This document shows, one piece after another, positions 4,658 through 12,280 of a stretch of DNA of 12,280 bases. A program made the translations under genes and the position numbers. Positions within the stretch are counted from its first letter, which is position 1; each line of letters opens with the position of its first letter. The notes under the pieces are model-generated. The model did no database searches. It worked only from the letters and a program-made list of their open reading frames with translations, and was not told the origin of the DNA. Source of the DNA: Rickettsiales bacterium (GTDB taxonomy: Bacteria; Pseudomonadota; Alphaproteobacteria; Rickettsiales; UBA1997); the NCBI GenBank assembly GCA_947505885.1, contig CANNMN010000019.1, positions 1 through 12,280 on the forward strand. Reading direction: 5' to 3'.

Positions 4658-7600
4658 TATTCTGTTATATTTGAGCTGGTTAGTATTGGTAATCCATCAA
4701 AACATTTCACTACAAATTCAACGGAAAAATTATAGTTACGTTCGCAGCTATTTATTTTATTCCGACAAGAGCCCCTCTCCGTGCAGGTATGAGAGCCGCC
4801 GCTAGTTAGGTCTGGATAGCAACTACTATTAAATGTAATATCAATGCTACAACTATCATCGTTAAGTGTATCGCACATATTATTATCTCTATAGGTCTCG
4901 CTTGTATAATTAGTTTTAATGTCCGACGGAATTGAAGCACTTGAATCATCAGCACATCCTCTACAAGATTCACAATCATTGTAAACACTACTCCAAGAAG
5001 CAGTTCCGTTTCCATTATCATTACACATTACAAAAGGTCGACTAGCACTTCGATCGCTAGGTGACCTACCGCAGTAGTCAGTGTGGGGGGTTTGCGAAGT
5101 TGTAAGTATGTTGTTACCATAACCGCTTTTGCAGTTCAAATTTAATTGTGTACCAGCTGAGTAGTAAGCTGTGCTAGCGCTTGTTGATGGATTGGTTGCG
5201 TTGCCAAAATTAGCCTCACCTACACTTGTGCATCCTGCTATACATTTAGCAGCGCTACCAGTATTAAAATAGATTTCGTCAATGTTTTTGTTATCGCTGC
5301 TTTTGTAAGAGCAGGTAGCTTTTGAGGCAATGGTGCTTCCACTTGTATTCGAGTAAGATCCGCTTCTGCAAGTTCCGGCTGCTGTTTGTAATCCAACTGC
5401 AATTCTTCCAGAGTTCGTGTTATCATAATATGCATGAGCCTCTTTATCAGAATTATTCGGACCGATTTTAATATAGCCGTTATTGGTAACACAATATGCG
5501 ATCGGATCTTCCCATTTGTGAGTAGTTGCACTGCACTTCCTGGATAAAGAATAATGGCCATTTGTTCTTCCGTAAAAATATTGTGAACCATTATGTGAGT
5601 TGATTTCGCTTGGTGAATTAATATAAACCGTTTCGCCGAAGAGAGTTGTTGGCCAACTGATAGTAACTACGCCATTAGCTCTATTATTAGGTTCATAGAC
5701 ATTGCTACTGGCTTTATGTTGAGTTTTTCCCACGTTAATTCTTGGATCAATATCGGCGCCCGGGCAGCTATTTACACATGTTGATGAAGTGTTTGTCCAA
5801 ACATTGGCCTGGCCACCAACTACAACAATAGATTTGCAAGTGCGCACAGGATTTTCTGCGTCTCTGGTGTCCTTATTTACGTTTCTTGGGATTGTTGTAG
5901 TGTAGTTATAGTCAGAAGGTTTAGTGCCATCGATTAGAGTATAAGTAACGCCATATTTATCACGTAGAGCTGGATATGGATAAGTAACGTAGCCCGAGGC
6001 ACATCCGTTAAAACCGGTAGTTTCGCAGCTTCCATTAGTTCCGTTAAAACGTGGATTTGAAGAGGGATTATTGCAGCCGTCAGTATTAGTAGATAGCTCG
6101 CCAGAAATAGGAACGTTAATCGCCTTGTGCCAATAAGCGTATCCATTGTTGGTTGTGGAAGCGATGCCTAAATCTGTGATCGCAGCACATTCAGTAATGC
6201 ATGCATTTTGTACTGGCCCCCAGTTACCTAAAGAATCGCAAACTCTAGTCGGAGCTGAGCCACCAGAAATTCGGAAGAAGCCAAGCTTATTATTACAAGC
6301 TCCTGTTGATGTTGCCGATGATTTTACTATCGAATTGTTTACTAAAATTGAGCTGCGCGCAGCATTGACAGATGGGTATGAAGCGCCGCCAGAATTTGAC
6401 CACAATTCCCATTTTGCGGAATCGCCTGGATTAGAGCCAGAAGTAGAAGGACTGTTTGTAATGTTTCCATTAGCGTCTTGGTTAATTGCCGCGCAGGAAA
6501 TTCTTTCGCAGTTATTTGTGGTCGTTTGCCATGTGCCAAGTTGATTACATTTTCTAGTTGGCAAAGTAACTACGCTGTAGCCGGTAATTTGAGAATAAAG
6601 AGCGGCTTTTTCAACATTAGTTTCTTCGTTAGACATCGAGGCGACAGCTGCAACAGTTTTAAATCCGGTGATGCAGCCTGATGATGTTGCATTGACAGGA
6701 AAATCGGTAGATTCAATCACGGTCCAATTAGCAAAACCATTGCTTAAGCCTTTATCCTCGCCGTCTTCTAAAATGCCGTAGCCTCCCTGGTAATTTCCAT
6801 TTACATCCATGCCGGTAGTAGAAATTGCTGGACATGAATAACGAACACAGGAGTTGGTAACAGCTCCCCATGATGCCACTCCTCCGTTATTCAGACAGCT
6901 CGCTGTTGGAGGAAGTTGATAACCACTAGTGCTTGTTGTTTGCTTCCAAAATCCGGTACAGGTTCCACGTACATCATTCAAACCAAAAATTGATTGTGAA
7001 AATTCAGCGTGACCAGCAACTGGAATACTTGGCGATAATGAGCCAAATGTGCGATATTGGTGAGAAATATGAACTAGATTAGTAATTTGCGAAATGCTGG
7101 TTCCGTAGGCAATTTGATTGAGAGAGCTTTGAATGTAATCCGGATCAGAAGGGCTTGAGTTCGGAACGGGATTATGATTAATTGCCGGACAAAGCTGAGG
7201 CAAAGGCATGTCAATACAAAGACCGGCTTCGTGAGGAGTTTCATTTCGATCTATTTGATCGGCAGTAAGACTCATTTCAGAAATATATTCCAGACAAGGA
7301 CAGTTCGGAGCATTTCCTCCGGCGCTACAATCAGCGCCGGCAATTTTCTTGGAGAAATCTATTGCGCATTTTCCTAAGGAGCCGTTATCAATCTTATAAG
7401 AGATAACGCGTTTTAACTTGGTTGAAAAACCAGAGGTAATACAAATTTCATTAAACCAGCCGTAAGCATTTGGATCTGCTGCTGCCCCAGACGGATTTTG
7501 ATTTGTGATTGTTGCTGCGGATGAAGCCACAATGCCAAACTTTGCATTACAAAATGGAAGAAGGATTTGGTTACACTGATTCCTAATTATAGAAAAAGAA

Positions 7601-10485
7601 TCTAGTGGTTGGTTTGCTAATTCAGCATTATGAGCATCGATTTCATTCTGAATGCATTCAATATTTAGCTTGCTACATTCTTCACGTTTTACACAAATTT
7701 TATGGTTTTCAACAGATGAGTCGCAGGTTTCAACAGATGGGTCAGTATTAGCTAGTAAAAGGGTGTCTGTTGTGCAAGAAGTTTGTGCTGAAGTGCATGT
7801 AGCGCCATTAACGGAACTGCTAAGATATCGTATGGCAATCCTAGAGCTGCTGTAAGTATTGGTTGCATCAGCACTGGCGAATAGTTTACGAAAATCAATC
7901 GAGGGAAGTAAAACTTTATTTGCTGAGTTGTTAATGTCTGGATAGTTTCTATTCACGCAGCTAATTCTTTTTGGATCTATATAAGTTCCATTTAAGTCCT
8001 TAAATTTTTGATAAAGGCATAGAGTCGGGCGATCTGCAACTTCATCATATTCTTTGCGTATAAAAACTTCTGCTGAATTGAAAAGTTCGGAAGTTATCGT
8101 TGCACTGGCTTGAGGATCAGCAGAATCAGGTTCTTCATATCCAGTTTTATCAAAATCAAGACTGAGTTTTTGTGTAACTATGCCAAAGCTAACAGTAATT
8201 TCCGGATAATGAAAATCTGTATCTCCTAAAGTTTGATCTATTGGAATCGATGAGAGTCCCCCGCCTTTTCGAGTTGATACATTTAGTATGTATAGCGGGG
8301 GGATAAAAATATTTGGCGAGTTGCTAATATTGGCAAGGTTGTAAAGAGGTGGAACAGTAATTCGGTGAGGAACTTTGATGCATTCCTGCGCGGGAAATAA
8401 TTGACCAGATTTATTTAGATATCCCTGAGGCTCCGAAGCAGCTAGCTTGTTTTCAATGTAGCGAATTCTCATCACGGTTCTCCATTTATCAGCTGTGCCA
8501 GGATCATCATTTGTGTTTTTGCCTCCACATGTTCCGCCATTATTTGTGCCAGACATGCAAGTGCCATCAGCGAATTTTTCTGATCCATTAAGGTAGATCG
8601 CATTGTAAGCTAGAATTCCTTTGGCGTCGAGGAAGGTGCAGATATATTCACCATACTTTACCGCTCTTAGGCGCAGATAGCCGTCAATCGTTCCCATGCA
8701 ATCGCGATCTGAATCATTGCCAATCATTGAGCCACTTCCGCCCGTAAAGATATCTCCGCTCATCACGCATTGATAGGAATCTGAATCTTTAATTTTTAGA
8801 GTTCGACATATGTCATATCCACAAAGTTGCGTACAACCTAGACCATCATCACTAGCAAAAACGCAACTCACCGAACATTCTCTTTTACCACAAGAATGAT
8901 CGAAGGCGAGAATATTGGTGAATCTTAGACATACTTCCAAAGTGTGAGTCGCGTCAGTGTCGGTAAAATTTGTCTCTACATACCCAGAATGGTAAGCTGT
9001 ATCGTATCTTGGTTTGTTATAAATATTGGCATGCATGTCGCAAAGGTAGCCAAAGCCAAAGCCGCGATCGCCGAGATTGGGATTAGTAATCTTGGGTTTC
9101 ATACCAGGCGACCTAGGTCCGTCACCAAAAACACTGGAATGCATGTAACCCATATCAACCTTCACCTTGCCCCCACCCAGCCAACTGAAATCAATTTCAA
9201 ACATAGCTTGCGAACCAAAGCCATAATCCCTCATCTGACTAACTTCGTAACCAACACTGTCAGATGAGAAAGAAGAGTCAGTGTGAAAATCTTTGACGGT
9301 TCCGTTGTTATTCAAAGCGGTATCCACGGGATATGGACGATAAAACCATGAGTTAATACCGCTATCATTGATTGTACCGACTTGACTACTGGTTCCTCCG
9401 GTAGCGCAATTTATTGAGTTGGCGTTGGCATCCAAATTACAATCGATTGTTGCGTAACAATAGCCGTTAGAGCAGGTGTGACCAGTTCCAGTAGAATCGC
9501 ATGCGACATTAGGTATAACTGGACTAGGATCGGGTTGTGGATCACAGCGATAAGGAACCTGAACTATTGGCTTACAATAGGTCGGCGTGCAGATTGGCTC
9601 AGACAAAGAACCAACAGCATAATTCCCATTGATAAGTCTTTGGTAATCCGAAATATAGCCAGAAGTTTTAGCTAAAATTATTGAGACATCATCATTTGAA
9701 TTATTAACGCAAGCAGCCCGACAATTATGGATTTTACAATTGGAGCCAACCTTTAGATAAGGCAGCTGGGCTTGCGTGAAGTTGAAGCACTTCACACTAT
9801 TATCGCAATACTTGTAGCCACTTGTATTAGTATCGCCAAAAAATTTAGATTCGTTCAACTCATTAGGAGTCAGCAAATTACAGGGTAGAAGATTGCAATT
9901 AGTTGGTGGATTTGGCACTACGTTACCACTAGTGGGAGCGCCGATGCCGCCATATGCAACTTGATGACAAGACCTTGCTACGCAATTCACTCCGGAATTA
10001 GCAGTAACCCCAGCTTCAAGCGCATCACAAAACCTAATACAATCTTTATTGTGAATAGCGTAATCGACACCCTTTACGTTGGCTGGAACACGAGCGCTAT
10101 CTGGATTGGATATTGTAGAACATTCATTGACGCAATTCTTTAGCGGGTAGGCAGTTAATGTATCTGAAACTTGGCTACAAAGCGGTAAGTCAGAAAGATC
10201 CGCACAATTAATGCGATGACTTGGAATTGATCCCGCCGTTAAAATTGAAGAGGTCGGAATAGTCCAAGTTTTACCCGGAACATCCGAGCACAAAGGCAGT
10301 GGGTAATAATAAAGACAGTTATCTCCAGGCTGCGGAGTTCCGCTAACTGCGCTGCAATCTAGAGTAGGGGGGGCTGAAATTGTTTTTTGTGCAAAAAAAA
10401 TCGTTGAAAGACTCAAAATTAAGACAGCAAGAACGGTTAAGTTTTTTGCTATTTTCTTTGTCGTTTCAGGATTTTTTAAGTTCAT
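4651..10485 (-). CDS. Giant exported cysteine-rich multidomain protein, family not recognised
   Basis: The protein is 1944 residues, intact and without internal stops. Residues 1-38 form a Sec signal peptide: Lys-rich n-region, hydrophobic core at about 16-32, and a likely cut after the alanine in TISA. The mature protein has about 94 cysteines by my count (near 5%) and is rich in Asn, Ser, Thr and Gly. Layout: a Cys-pair region (44-360); a Cys-free Gly/Tyr/Asp-rich segment (361-481) containing [15 protein letters not shown]; a mixed region (482-1098) with a second Cys-free stretch (703-822) rich in Pro, Ile and Ser; tandem sushi-like modules (1099-1844); and a Cys-rich end (1845-1928). There is no C-terminal membrane helix, LPXTG or autotransporter barrel, so its final location (periplasm, surface or outside) is open. 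Disulphide formation requires export. It starts 20 bases inside murD and ends seven bases before purE. An adhesin-like or host-contact role is inference. TraN-like pilus adhesins are also large and Cys-rich, but no conjugation genes are nearby. Confidence 0.9.
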   Translation of the reverse strand: MNLKNPETTKKIAKNLTVLAVLILSLSTIFFAQKTISAPPTLDCSAVSGTPQPGDNCLYYYPLPLCSDVPGKTWTIPTSSILTAGSIPSHRINCADLSDLPLCSQVSDTLTAYPLKNCVNECSTISNPDSARVPANVKGVDYAIHNKDCIRFCDALEAGVTANSGVNCVARSCHQVAYGGIGAPTSGNVVPNPPTNCNLLPCNLLTPNELNESKFFGDTNTSGYKYCDNSVKCFNFTQAQLPYLKVGSNCKIHNCRAACVNNSNDDVSIILAKTSGYISDYQRLINGNYAVGSLSEPICTPTYCKPIVQVPYRCDPQPDPSPVIPNVACDSTGTGHTCSNGYCYATIDCNLDANANSINCATGGTSSQVGTINDSGINSWFYRPYPVDTALNNNGTVKDFHTDSSFSSDSVGYEVSQMRDYGFGSQAMFEIDFSWLGGGKVKVDMGYMHSSVFGDGPRSPGMKPKITNPNLGDRGFGFGYLCDMHANIYNKPRYDTAYHSGYVETNFTDTDATHTLEVCLRFTNILAFDHSCGKRECSVSCVFASDDGLGCTQLCGYDICRTLKIKDSDSYQCVMSGDIFTGGSGSMIGNDSDRDCMGTIDGYLRLRAVKYGEYICTFLDAKGILAYNAIYLNGSEKFADGTCMSGTNNGGTCGGKNTNDDPGTADKWRTVMRIRYIENKLAASEPQGYLNKSGQLFPAQECIKVPHRITVPPLYNLANISNSPNIFIPPLYILNVSTRKGGGLSSIPIDQTLGDTDFHYPEITVSFGIVTQKLSLDFDKTGYEEPDSADPQASATITSELFNSAEVFIRKEYDEVADRPTLCLYQKFKDLNGTYIDPKRISCVNRNYPDINNSANKVLLPSIDFRKLFASADATNTYSSSRIAIRYLSSSVNGATCTSAQTSCTTDTLLLANTDPSVETCDSSVENHKICVKREECSKLNIECIQNEIDAHNAELANQPLDSFSIIRNQCNQILLPFCNAKFGIVASSAATITNQNPSGAAADPNAYGWFNEICITSGFSTKLKRVISYKIDNGSLGKCAIDFSKKIAGADCSAGGNAPNCPCLEYISEMSLTADQIDRNETPHEAGLCIDMPLPQLCPAINHNPVPNSSPSDPDYIQSSLNQIAYGTSISQITNLVHISHQYRTFGSLSPSIPVAGHAEFSQSIFGLNDVRGTCTGFWKQTTSTSGYQLPPTASCLNNGGVASWGAVTNSCVRYSCPAISTTGMDVNGNYQGGYGILEDGEDKGLSNGFANWTVIESTDFPVNATSSGCITGFKTVAAVASMSNEETNVEKAALYSQITGYSVVTLPTRKCNQLGTWQTTTNNCERISCAAINQDANGNITNSPSTSGSNPGDSAKWELWSNSGGASYPSVNAARSSILVNNSIVKSSATSTGACNNKLGFFRISGGSAPTRVCDSLGNWGPVQNACITECAAITDLGIASTTNNGYAYWHKAINVPISGELSTNTDGCNNPSSNPRFNGTNGSCETTGFNGCASGYVTYPYPALRDKYGVTYTLIDGTKPSDYNYTTTIPRNVNKDTRDAENPVRTCKSIVVVGGQANVWTNTSSTCVNSCPGADIDPRINVGKTQHKASSNVYEPNNRANGVVTISWPTTLFGETVYINSPSEINSHNGSQYFYGRTNGHYSLSRKCSATTHKWEDPIAYCVTNNGYIKIGPNNSDKEAHAYYDNTNSGRIAVGLQTAAGTCRSGSYSNTSGSTIASKATCSYKSSDNKNIDEIYFNTGSAAKCIAGCTSVGEANFGNATNPSTSASTAYYSAGTQLNLNCKSGYGNNILTTSQTPHTDYCGRSPSDRSASRPFVMCNDNGNGTASWSSVYNDCESCRGCADDSSASIPSDIKTNYTSETYRDNNMCDTLNDDSCSIDITFNSSCYPDLTSGGSHTCTERGSCRNKINSCERNYNFSVEFVVKCFDGLPILTSSNITEYR
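4954..7191 (-). other. Tandem sushi/CCP-like cysteine modules of the giant protein (residues 1099-1844)
   Basis: Successive modules begin with a Cys followed by PAI, AAI or PGA (C1099, C1218, C1331, C1433, C1574). They end in the pattern R/K-C, a few residues, G-x-W, five to seven residues, N-x-C, then a Cys three or four residues on that opens the next module. Clear ends are C1313...W1319...C1326, C1416...W1422...C1429, C1197...W1206...C1213, C1550...W1563...C1570, C1651...W1658...C1665 and C1821...W1831...C1838. The first three modules have four cysteines each, the fourth has an extra pair, and the fifth lacks one. The last contains NCKSGYG before its C-x-G-x-W-x-C end, closest to a classical sushi domain. 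The spacing before the second Cys is longer than the usual ~60-residue sushi, so the call is 'sushi-like', by pattern. Confidence 0.6.
9406..10356 (-). repeat. N-terminal Cys-pair repeats of the giant protein (residues 44-360)
   Basis: There are 26 cysteines in about 317 residues, many arranged as close pairs with N/D-C followed by a second C within 4-9 residues: 57/66, 94/103, 118/122, 149/153, 168/173, 197/202, 227/233, 250/255. The pairs recur every 20-35 residues. PLPLCSDV and DLPLCSQV (62-69, 99-106) are a recognisable duplicated unit. The repeats are degenerate at DNA level. The domain family is not recognised. Confidence 0.55.
10367..10373. repeat. Seven-base G/C homopolymer at the signal-peptide junction of the giant gene
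   Basis: A run of seven G on the + strand (seven C in the gene) covers codons 38-40, exactly where the signal peptide is expected to be cut. Two further six-base G runs lie in the same gene at 5085-5090 and 8297-8302. Such tracts stand out against the AT-rich background and are the kind that can slip during replication. Slippage at this first tract would truncate almost the whole mature protein. Confidence 0.5.
10372..10485 (-). other. Predicted Sec signal peptide of the giant protein
   Basis: Residues 1-38 hold a basic n-region with lysines at 4, 10, 11 and 14, a hydrophobic core ([17 protein letters not shown], 16-32) and a small-residue end (ISA). The mature protein then begins with PP and is Cys-rich from residue 44. 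No lipobox cysteine follows the core, so a lipoprotein is unlikely. Confidence 0.8.
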
Positions 10486-11848
10486 CGACTAGCTTACAGA
10501 AATAATCACCGCGCTGTTCAAAATTTTTCCATTGATCAAGCGATGCGCAAGCCGGAGAAAGTAGGAGCGTTTTTTCTGTTAGGCTAGATTTTTTTGCGTC
10601 AAAATAAGCTGCTTTAAAGGCAATTTCCAAATTGCCACATTTCTCAAAATTTACGGAGTTTTTTTCTAAAATTTTTGCGAATTCTTCAGTAGCTTCGCCG
10701 ATCAAATAAGCCTTGGTAATTTTTTTGAAGTAAGGCTCAAGAATCTTGATTCCGCCTTCTTTCGACCGACCACCAAGAATCCAGAAAATATTCTTGAAAG
10801 ATTTAAGTGCTGGTTCAGTTGACTCGGCATTCGTTGCCTTACTGTCATTAATAAATCTAATTCCATCTTTTTGCCCAATAATTTTACAGCGATGTGGCAA
10901 GCCTTCAAATTTTTGAATCGCAGAAATTATTTTCTTTTCGTCGGTTAAGCCAAAGCAGTAACTAATCGCAAAAGCAAAGGCCATGTTTTGATCATTGTGC
11001 TCGCCATGCAAAAATTTCGATTTCAGCTCAAGATGTGAATCGGCGCCCAAAATTTTATTAACCAATTTTCCGCCGATTAGCGAAAGACCATTTTCCTGAA
11101 TTTTTTTGGTCGAGATCGGAATCAGTTTTGCACGGAAGTTCTTGTCATTTTTAAATTCTTCAAAAACTTTTTTAGAATTTTCATTGTCGATATCAATCAG
11201 GGCAAAGTCTTGTTCTGTCTGATTTTGAAAAACTTTCTTTTTTGCTTCAATGTAAGCTTCCATCGAGCCGTGGTGATCAATGTGATCCGGAGTTATGTTT
11301 AACAGCGCAGCAATTTTGAAGTGAGTTTTGGTGAGAAGATCAAGTTGGTAAGAGGAAGTTTCAAATATGTAAGCACCCTTAGAAAAATGGTGATTAGGCT
11401 TTTCAGTGGTTGAGGAAGATTGTTCGAAGCTCGCGCCAACTCCTTTTTCAAAAGAGGTGGGCAAGTCAAAACAAGGAATGCCAATGTTTCCACCAATCGC
11501 AGAAGGAACTTCTAATTCTTTAAAAATAAAACCGGTGAGTGAGGTGGTTGTAGATTTGCCATTAGTTCCCGTAATGGCGATGAAGTTATTTTGGAAATTG
11601 AGTCGGTAAAAAATCTCAATGTCGCAAGCAATTTCAGCGCCAGTTTTTTTGGCGATCTCAAAAATTTTATGTGTAGGAAGAATTCCGGGAGAAAGACTAA
11701 TTACGGTTTTTGAGTCGTAAGAAATTTCGTCGGGATTTTTTTCTCCTGAATTATTGTCATCAATTGTGATAACTTCTCTGCCAGTCTGCTTCAAATATTT
11801 AGCAGCCGAAAGACCAGAAATGCCTAAGCCGTAGATTACGTATTTCAT
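10466..11848 (-). CDS. murD: UDP-N-acetylmuramoyl-L-alanine--D-glutamate ligase
   Basis: MurD adds D-Glu to UDP-MurNAc-L-Ala with ATP in cytoplasmic peptidoglycan precursor synthesis, so the organism makes a wall or at least its precursors. The 460 residues match the family (about 440-460). Motifs seen: YGLGISGLS (6-14) of the Rossmann-like N-terminal domain, the ATP loop TGTNGKSTT (93-101), ETSSYQLD (163-170), NITPDHIDHHGS (184-195), HGEHNDQN (281-288), the hinge NDSKATNAEST (334-344), and LSPACASLDQW (430-440) with the C-terminal substrate residues. Residues about 131-157 are a Ser/Glu/Lys-rich extra segment not expected in MurD. The ATG is preceded by the A/C-rich leader ACAACAAAATAA with no strong Shine-Dalgarno. 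The 3' end overlaps the giant gene by 20 bases. Palindromic element D separates it from the upstream rpe. Confidence 0.97.
   Translation of the reverse strand: MKYVIYGLGISGLSAAKYLKQTGREVITIDDNNSGEKNPDEISYDSKTVISLSPGILPTHKIFEIAKKTGAEIACDIEIFYRLNFQNNFIAITGTNGKSTTTSLTGFIFKELEVPSAIGGNIGIPCFDLPTSFEKGVGASFEQSSSTTEKPNHHFSKGAYIFETSSYQLDLLTKTHFKIAALLNITPDHIDHHGSMEAYIEAKKKVFQNQTEQDFALIDIDNENSKKVFEEFKNDKNFRAKLIPISTKKIQENGLSLIGGKLVNKILGADSHLELKSKFLHGEHNDQNMAFAFAISYCFGLTDEKKIISAIQKFEGLPHRCKIIGQKDGIRFINDSKATNAESTEPALKSFKNIFWILGGRSKEGGIKILEPYFKKITKAYLIGEATEEFAKILEKNSVNFEKCGNLEIAFKAAYFDAKKSSLTEKTLLLSPACASLDQWKNFEQRGDYFCKLVDELKKS
11378..11458 (-). other. In-frame extra segment in MurD (residues about 131-157)
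   Basis: Between GNIGIPCFDLP and AYIFETSSYQLD, blocks that are nearly adjacent in typical MurD, there are about 24 extra residues, including GVGASFEQSSSTTEK. The segment is polar and of low complexity and would sit on a surface loop of the central domain. Its DNA is bordered by imperfect inverted sequence (GCACCCTTAGAAAAA at 11373-11387, and TTTTTCAAAAGAGGTGGGC at 11444-11462). The comparison is with remembered family sequences. Confidence 0.55.
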
Positions 11849-11873
11849 TTATTTTGTTGTATTTTCTTAGATC

Positions 11874-11956
11874 TTCCAGCCGTCATCCTCGCGAAAGCGG
11901 GGATCCAGGATAACGCAGTCGCAGTAGGTGATTATTCTCTAAGATGACGGCTGGAA
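11874..11956. repeat. Palindromic element D with perfect 14-base terminal inverted repeats
   Basis: TTCCAGCCGTCATC (11874-11887) and GATGACGGCTGGAA (11943-11956) are exact reverse complements bordering an 83-base unit. The left half continues into GCGGGGATCCAGGA-type sequence shared with elements A and B. The right half has lost that inner arm. It fills most of the 126-base gap between rpe and murD and would form a hairpin in an rpe-murD transcript. It may separate the two genes transcriptionally or protect the ends of the RNA. Confidence 0.85.
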
Positions 11957-11974
11957 ATAAGTGGGTAACGAGCG

Positions 11975-12280
11975 TTAAGAGCGAAGTTTAAAAATCGCTT
12001 CTGAATAACTTTTCGAACCAAAGATGTAGGAGCCAGAAACCAAAACATCTGCACCAGCGGAGACCACTAGCTTAGAAGTTTCTTCATTAATTCCACCGTC
12101 AACTTCGAGCTCGATTTTTCTACCACTTCTCTCAATTTTTTTTCTAATATTTTCGATCTTTTTCAATTGTGACGAGAGAAATTTTTGTCCGCCAAAGCCA
12201 GGATTAACTGTCATCACCAGAATCAAATCGAGCTTTTCTAGAACGTAATCGAGAGCATCTTCATGGGTTGAAGGAACAAG
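11975..12280 (-). CDS. rpe: Ribulose-phosphate 3-epimerase, C-terminal part (5' end outside window)
   Basis: Rpe interconverts ribulose-5-phosphate and xylulose-5-phosphate in the pentose phosphate pathway, a metal-dependent TIM barrel in the cytoplasm. The visible 101 residues are the C-terminal half of a protein of about 215-225 aa. Seen: LDLILVMTVNPGFGGQKF (17-34 of the visible part), with the family's VNPGFGGQ phosphate/flexible loop; the catalytic and metal aspartate in VDGGI (60-64); and AGADVLVSGSYIFG (75-88), the second phosphate site. The frame stays open to the window's edge and the preceding residues (PSTHEDALDYVLEKLD) still fit the family, so an apparent TTG start at 12226 is internal. 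The stop is TAA at 11975-11977. The next gene on the strand is murD, 126 bases on. Confidence 0.96.
   Translation of the reverse strand, partial: LVPSTHEDALDYVLEKLDLILVMTVNPGFGGQKFLSSQLKKIENIRKKIERSGRKIELEVDGGINEETSKLVVSAGADVLVSGSYIFGSKSYSEAIFKLRS

Noticed and set aside
6146-6544. 132-residue + strand frame opposite the giant gene
   Set aside because: Antisense to a well-supported long coding frame, with no start signal or recognisable motif.
4651-10485. TraN-like conjugation adhesin assignment for the giant protein
   Set aside because: It shares only high cysteine content and large size. No conjugation genes are nearby and no TraN-specific motif is recognised.
12224-12226. TTG as start of an 83-residue Rpe
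   Set aside because: The frame continues to the window edge with residues that still fit Rpe, so this is an internal leucine codon.

Overview
The window looks like chromosomal DNA from a low-to-medium GC bacterium. The best guess is an alphaproteobacterium of the Rickettsiales/Holosporales type. This rests on three things: the style of the core proteins (AlaS, RhlE-like helicase, PurE, MurD, Rpe), the long degenerate spacer, and several short palindromic elements carrying a GTCATCCCCGC...GCGGGGATGAC signature, which are common in such genomes. No marker in the window proves the taxon.

Layout. The 3' end of alaS (positions 2-781, + strand) enters from the left. It converges on a leftward gene series across an 851-base spacer (782-1632). 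That spacer holds two palindromic elements, the remains of an alpha/beta-hydrolase esterase gene (about 902-1213), a GC-rich 23-base palindrome and a three-copy 25-base tandem repeat. On the - strand, reading from right to left, come rpe (5' end outside the window), a palindromic element, murD, a very large exported cysteine-rich protein (1944 aa), purE, a spacer, a small two-helix membrane protein, a hairpin repeat, and a DEAD-box RNA helicase with a long disordered Arg/Ser/Gly tail.

How the genes relate. murD overlaps the giant gene by 20 bases. The giant gene's stop codon lies inside the ribosome-binding site of purE, seven bases before its ATG. murD, the giant gene and purE therefore look like one transcript with coupled translation, and rpe may lie upstream on the same transcript. 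Cell-wall precursor synthesis, pentose-phosphate and purine genes are housekeeping functions, and the giant gene is the foreign-looking member.

The most interesting object is the giant protein (4651-10485). It has a clear Sec signal peptide and about 94 cysteines. Its N-terminal region is built on closely spaced Cys pairs. Its C-terminal 40% is built from tandem roughly 100-140-residue modules whose Cys/Gly/Trp pattern resembles an enlarged sushi (CCP) domain, a fold best known from eukaryotic adhesion and complement proteins. I do not recognise it as a named family. It is probably a surface or secreted adhesin-like protein, possibly for host or cell contact, but that is inference from architecture only.
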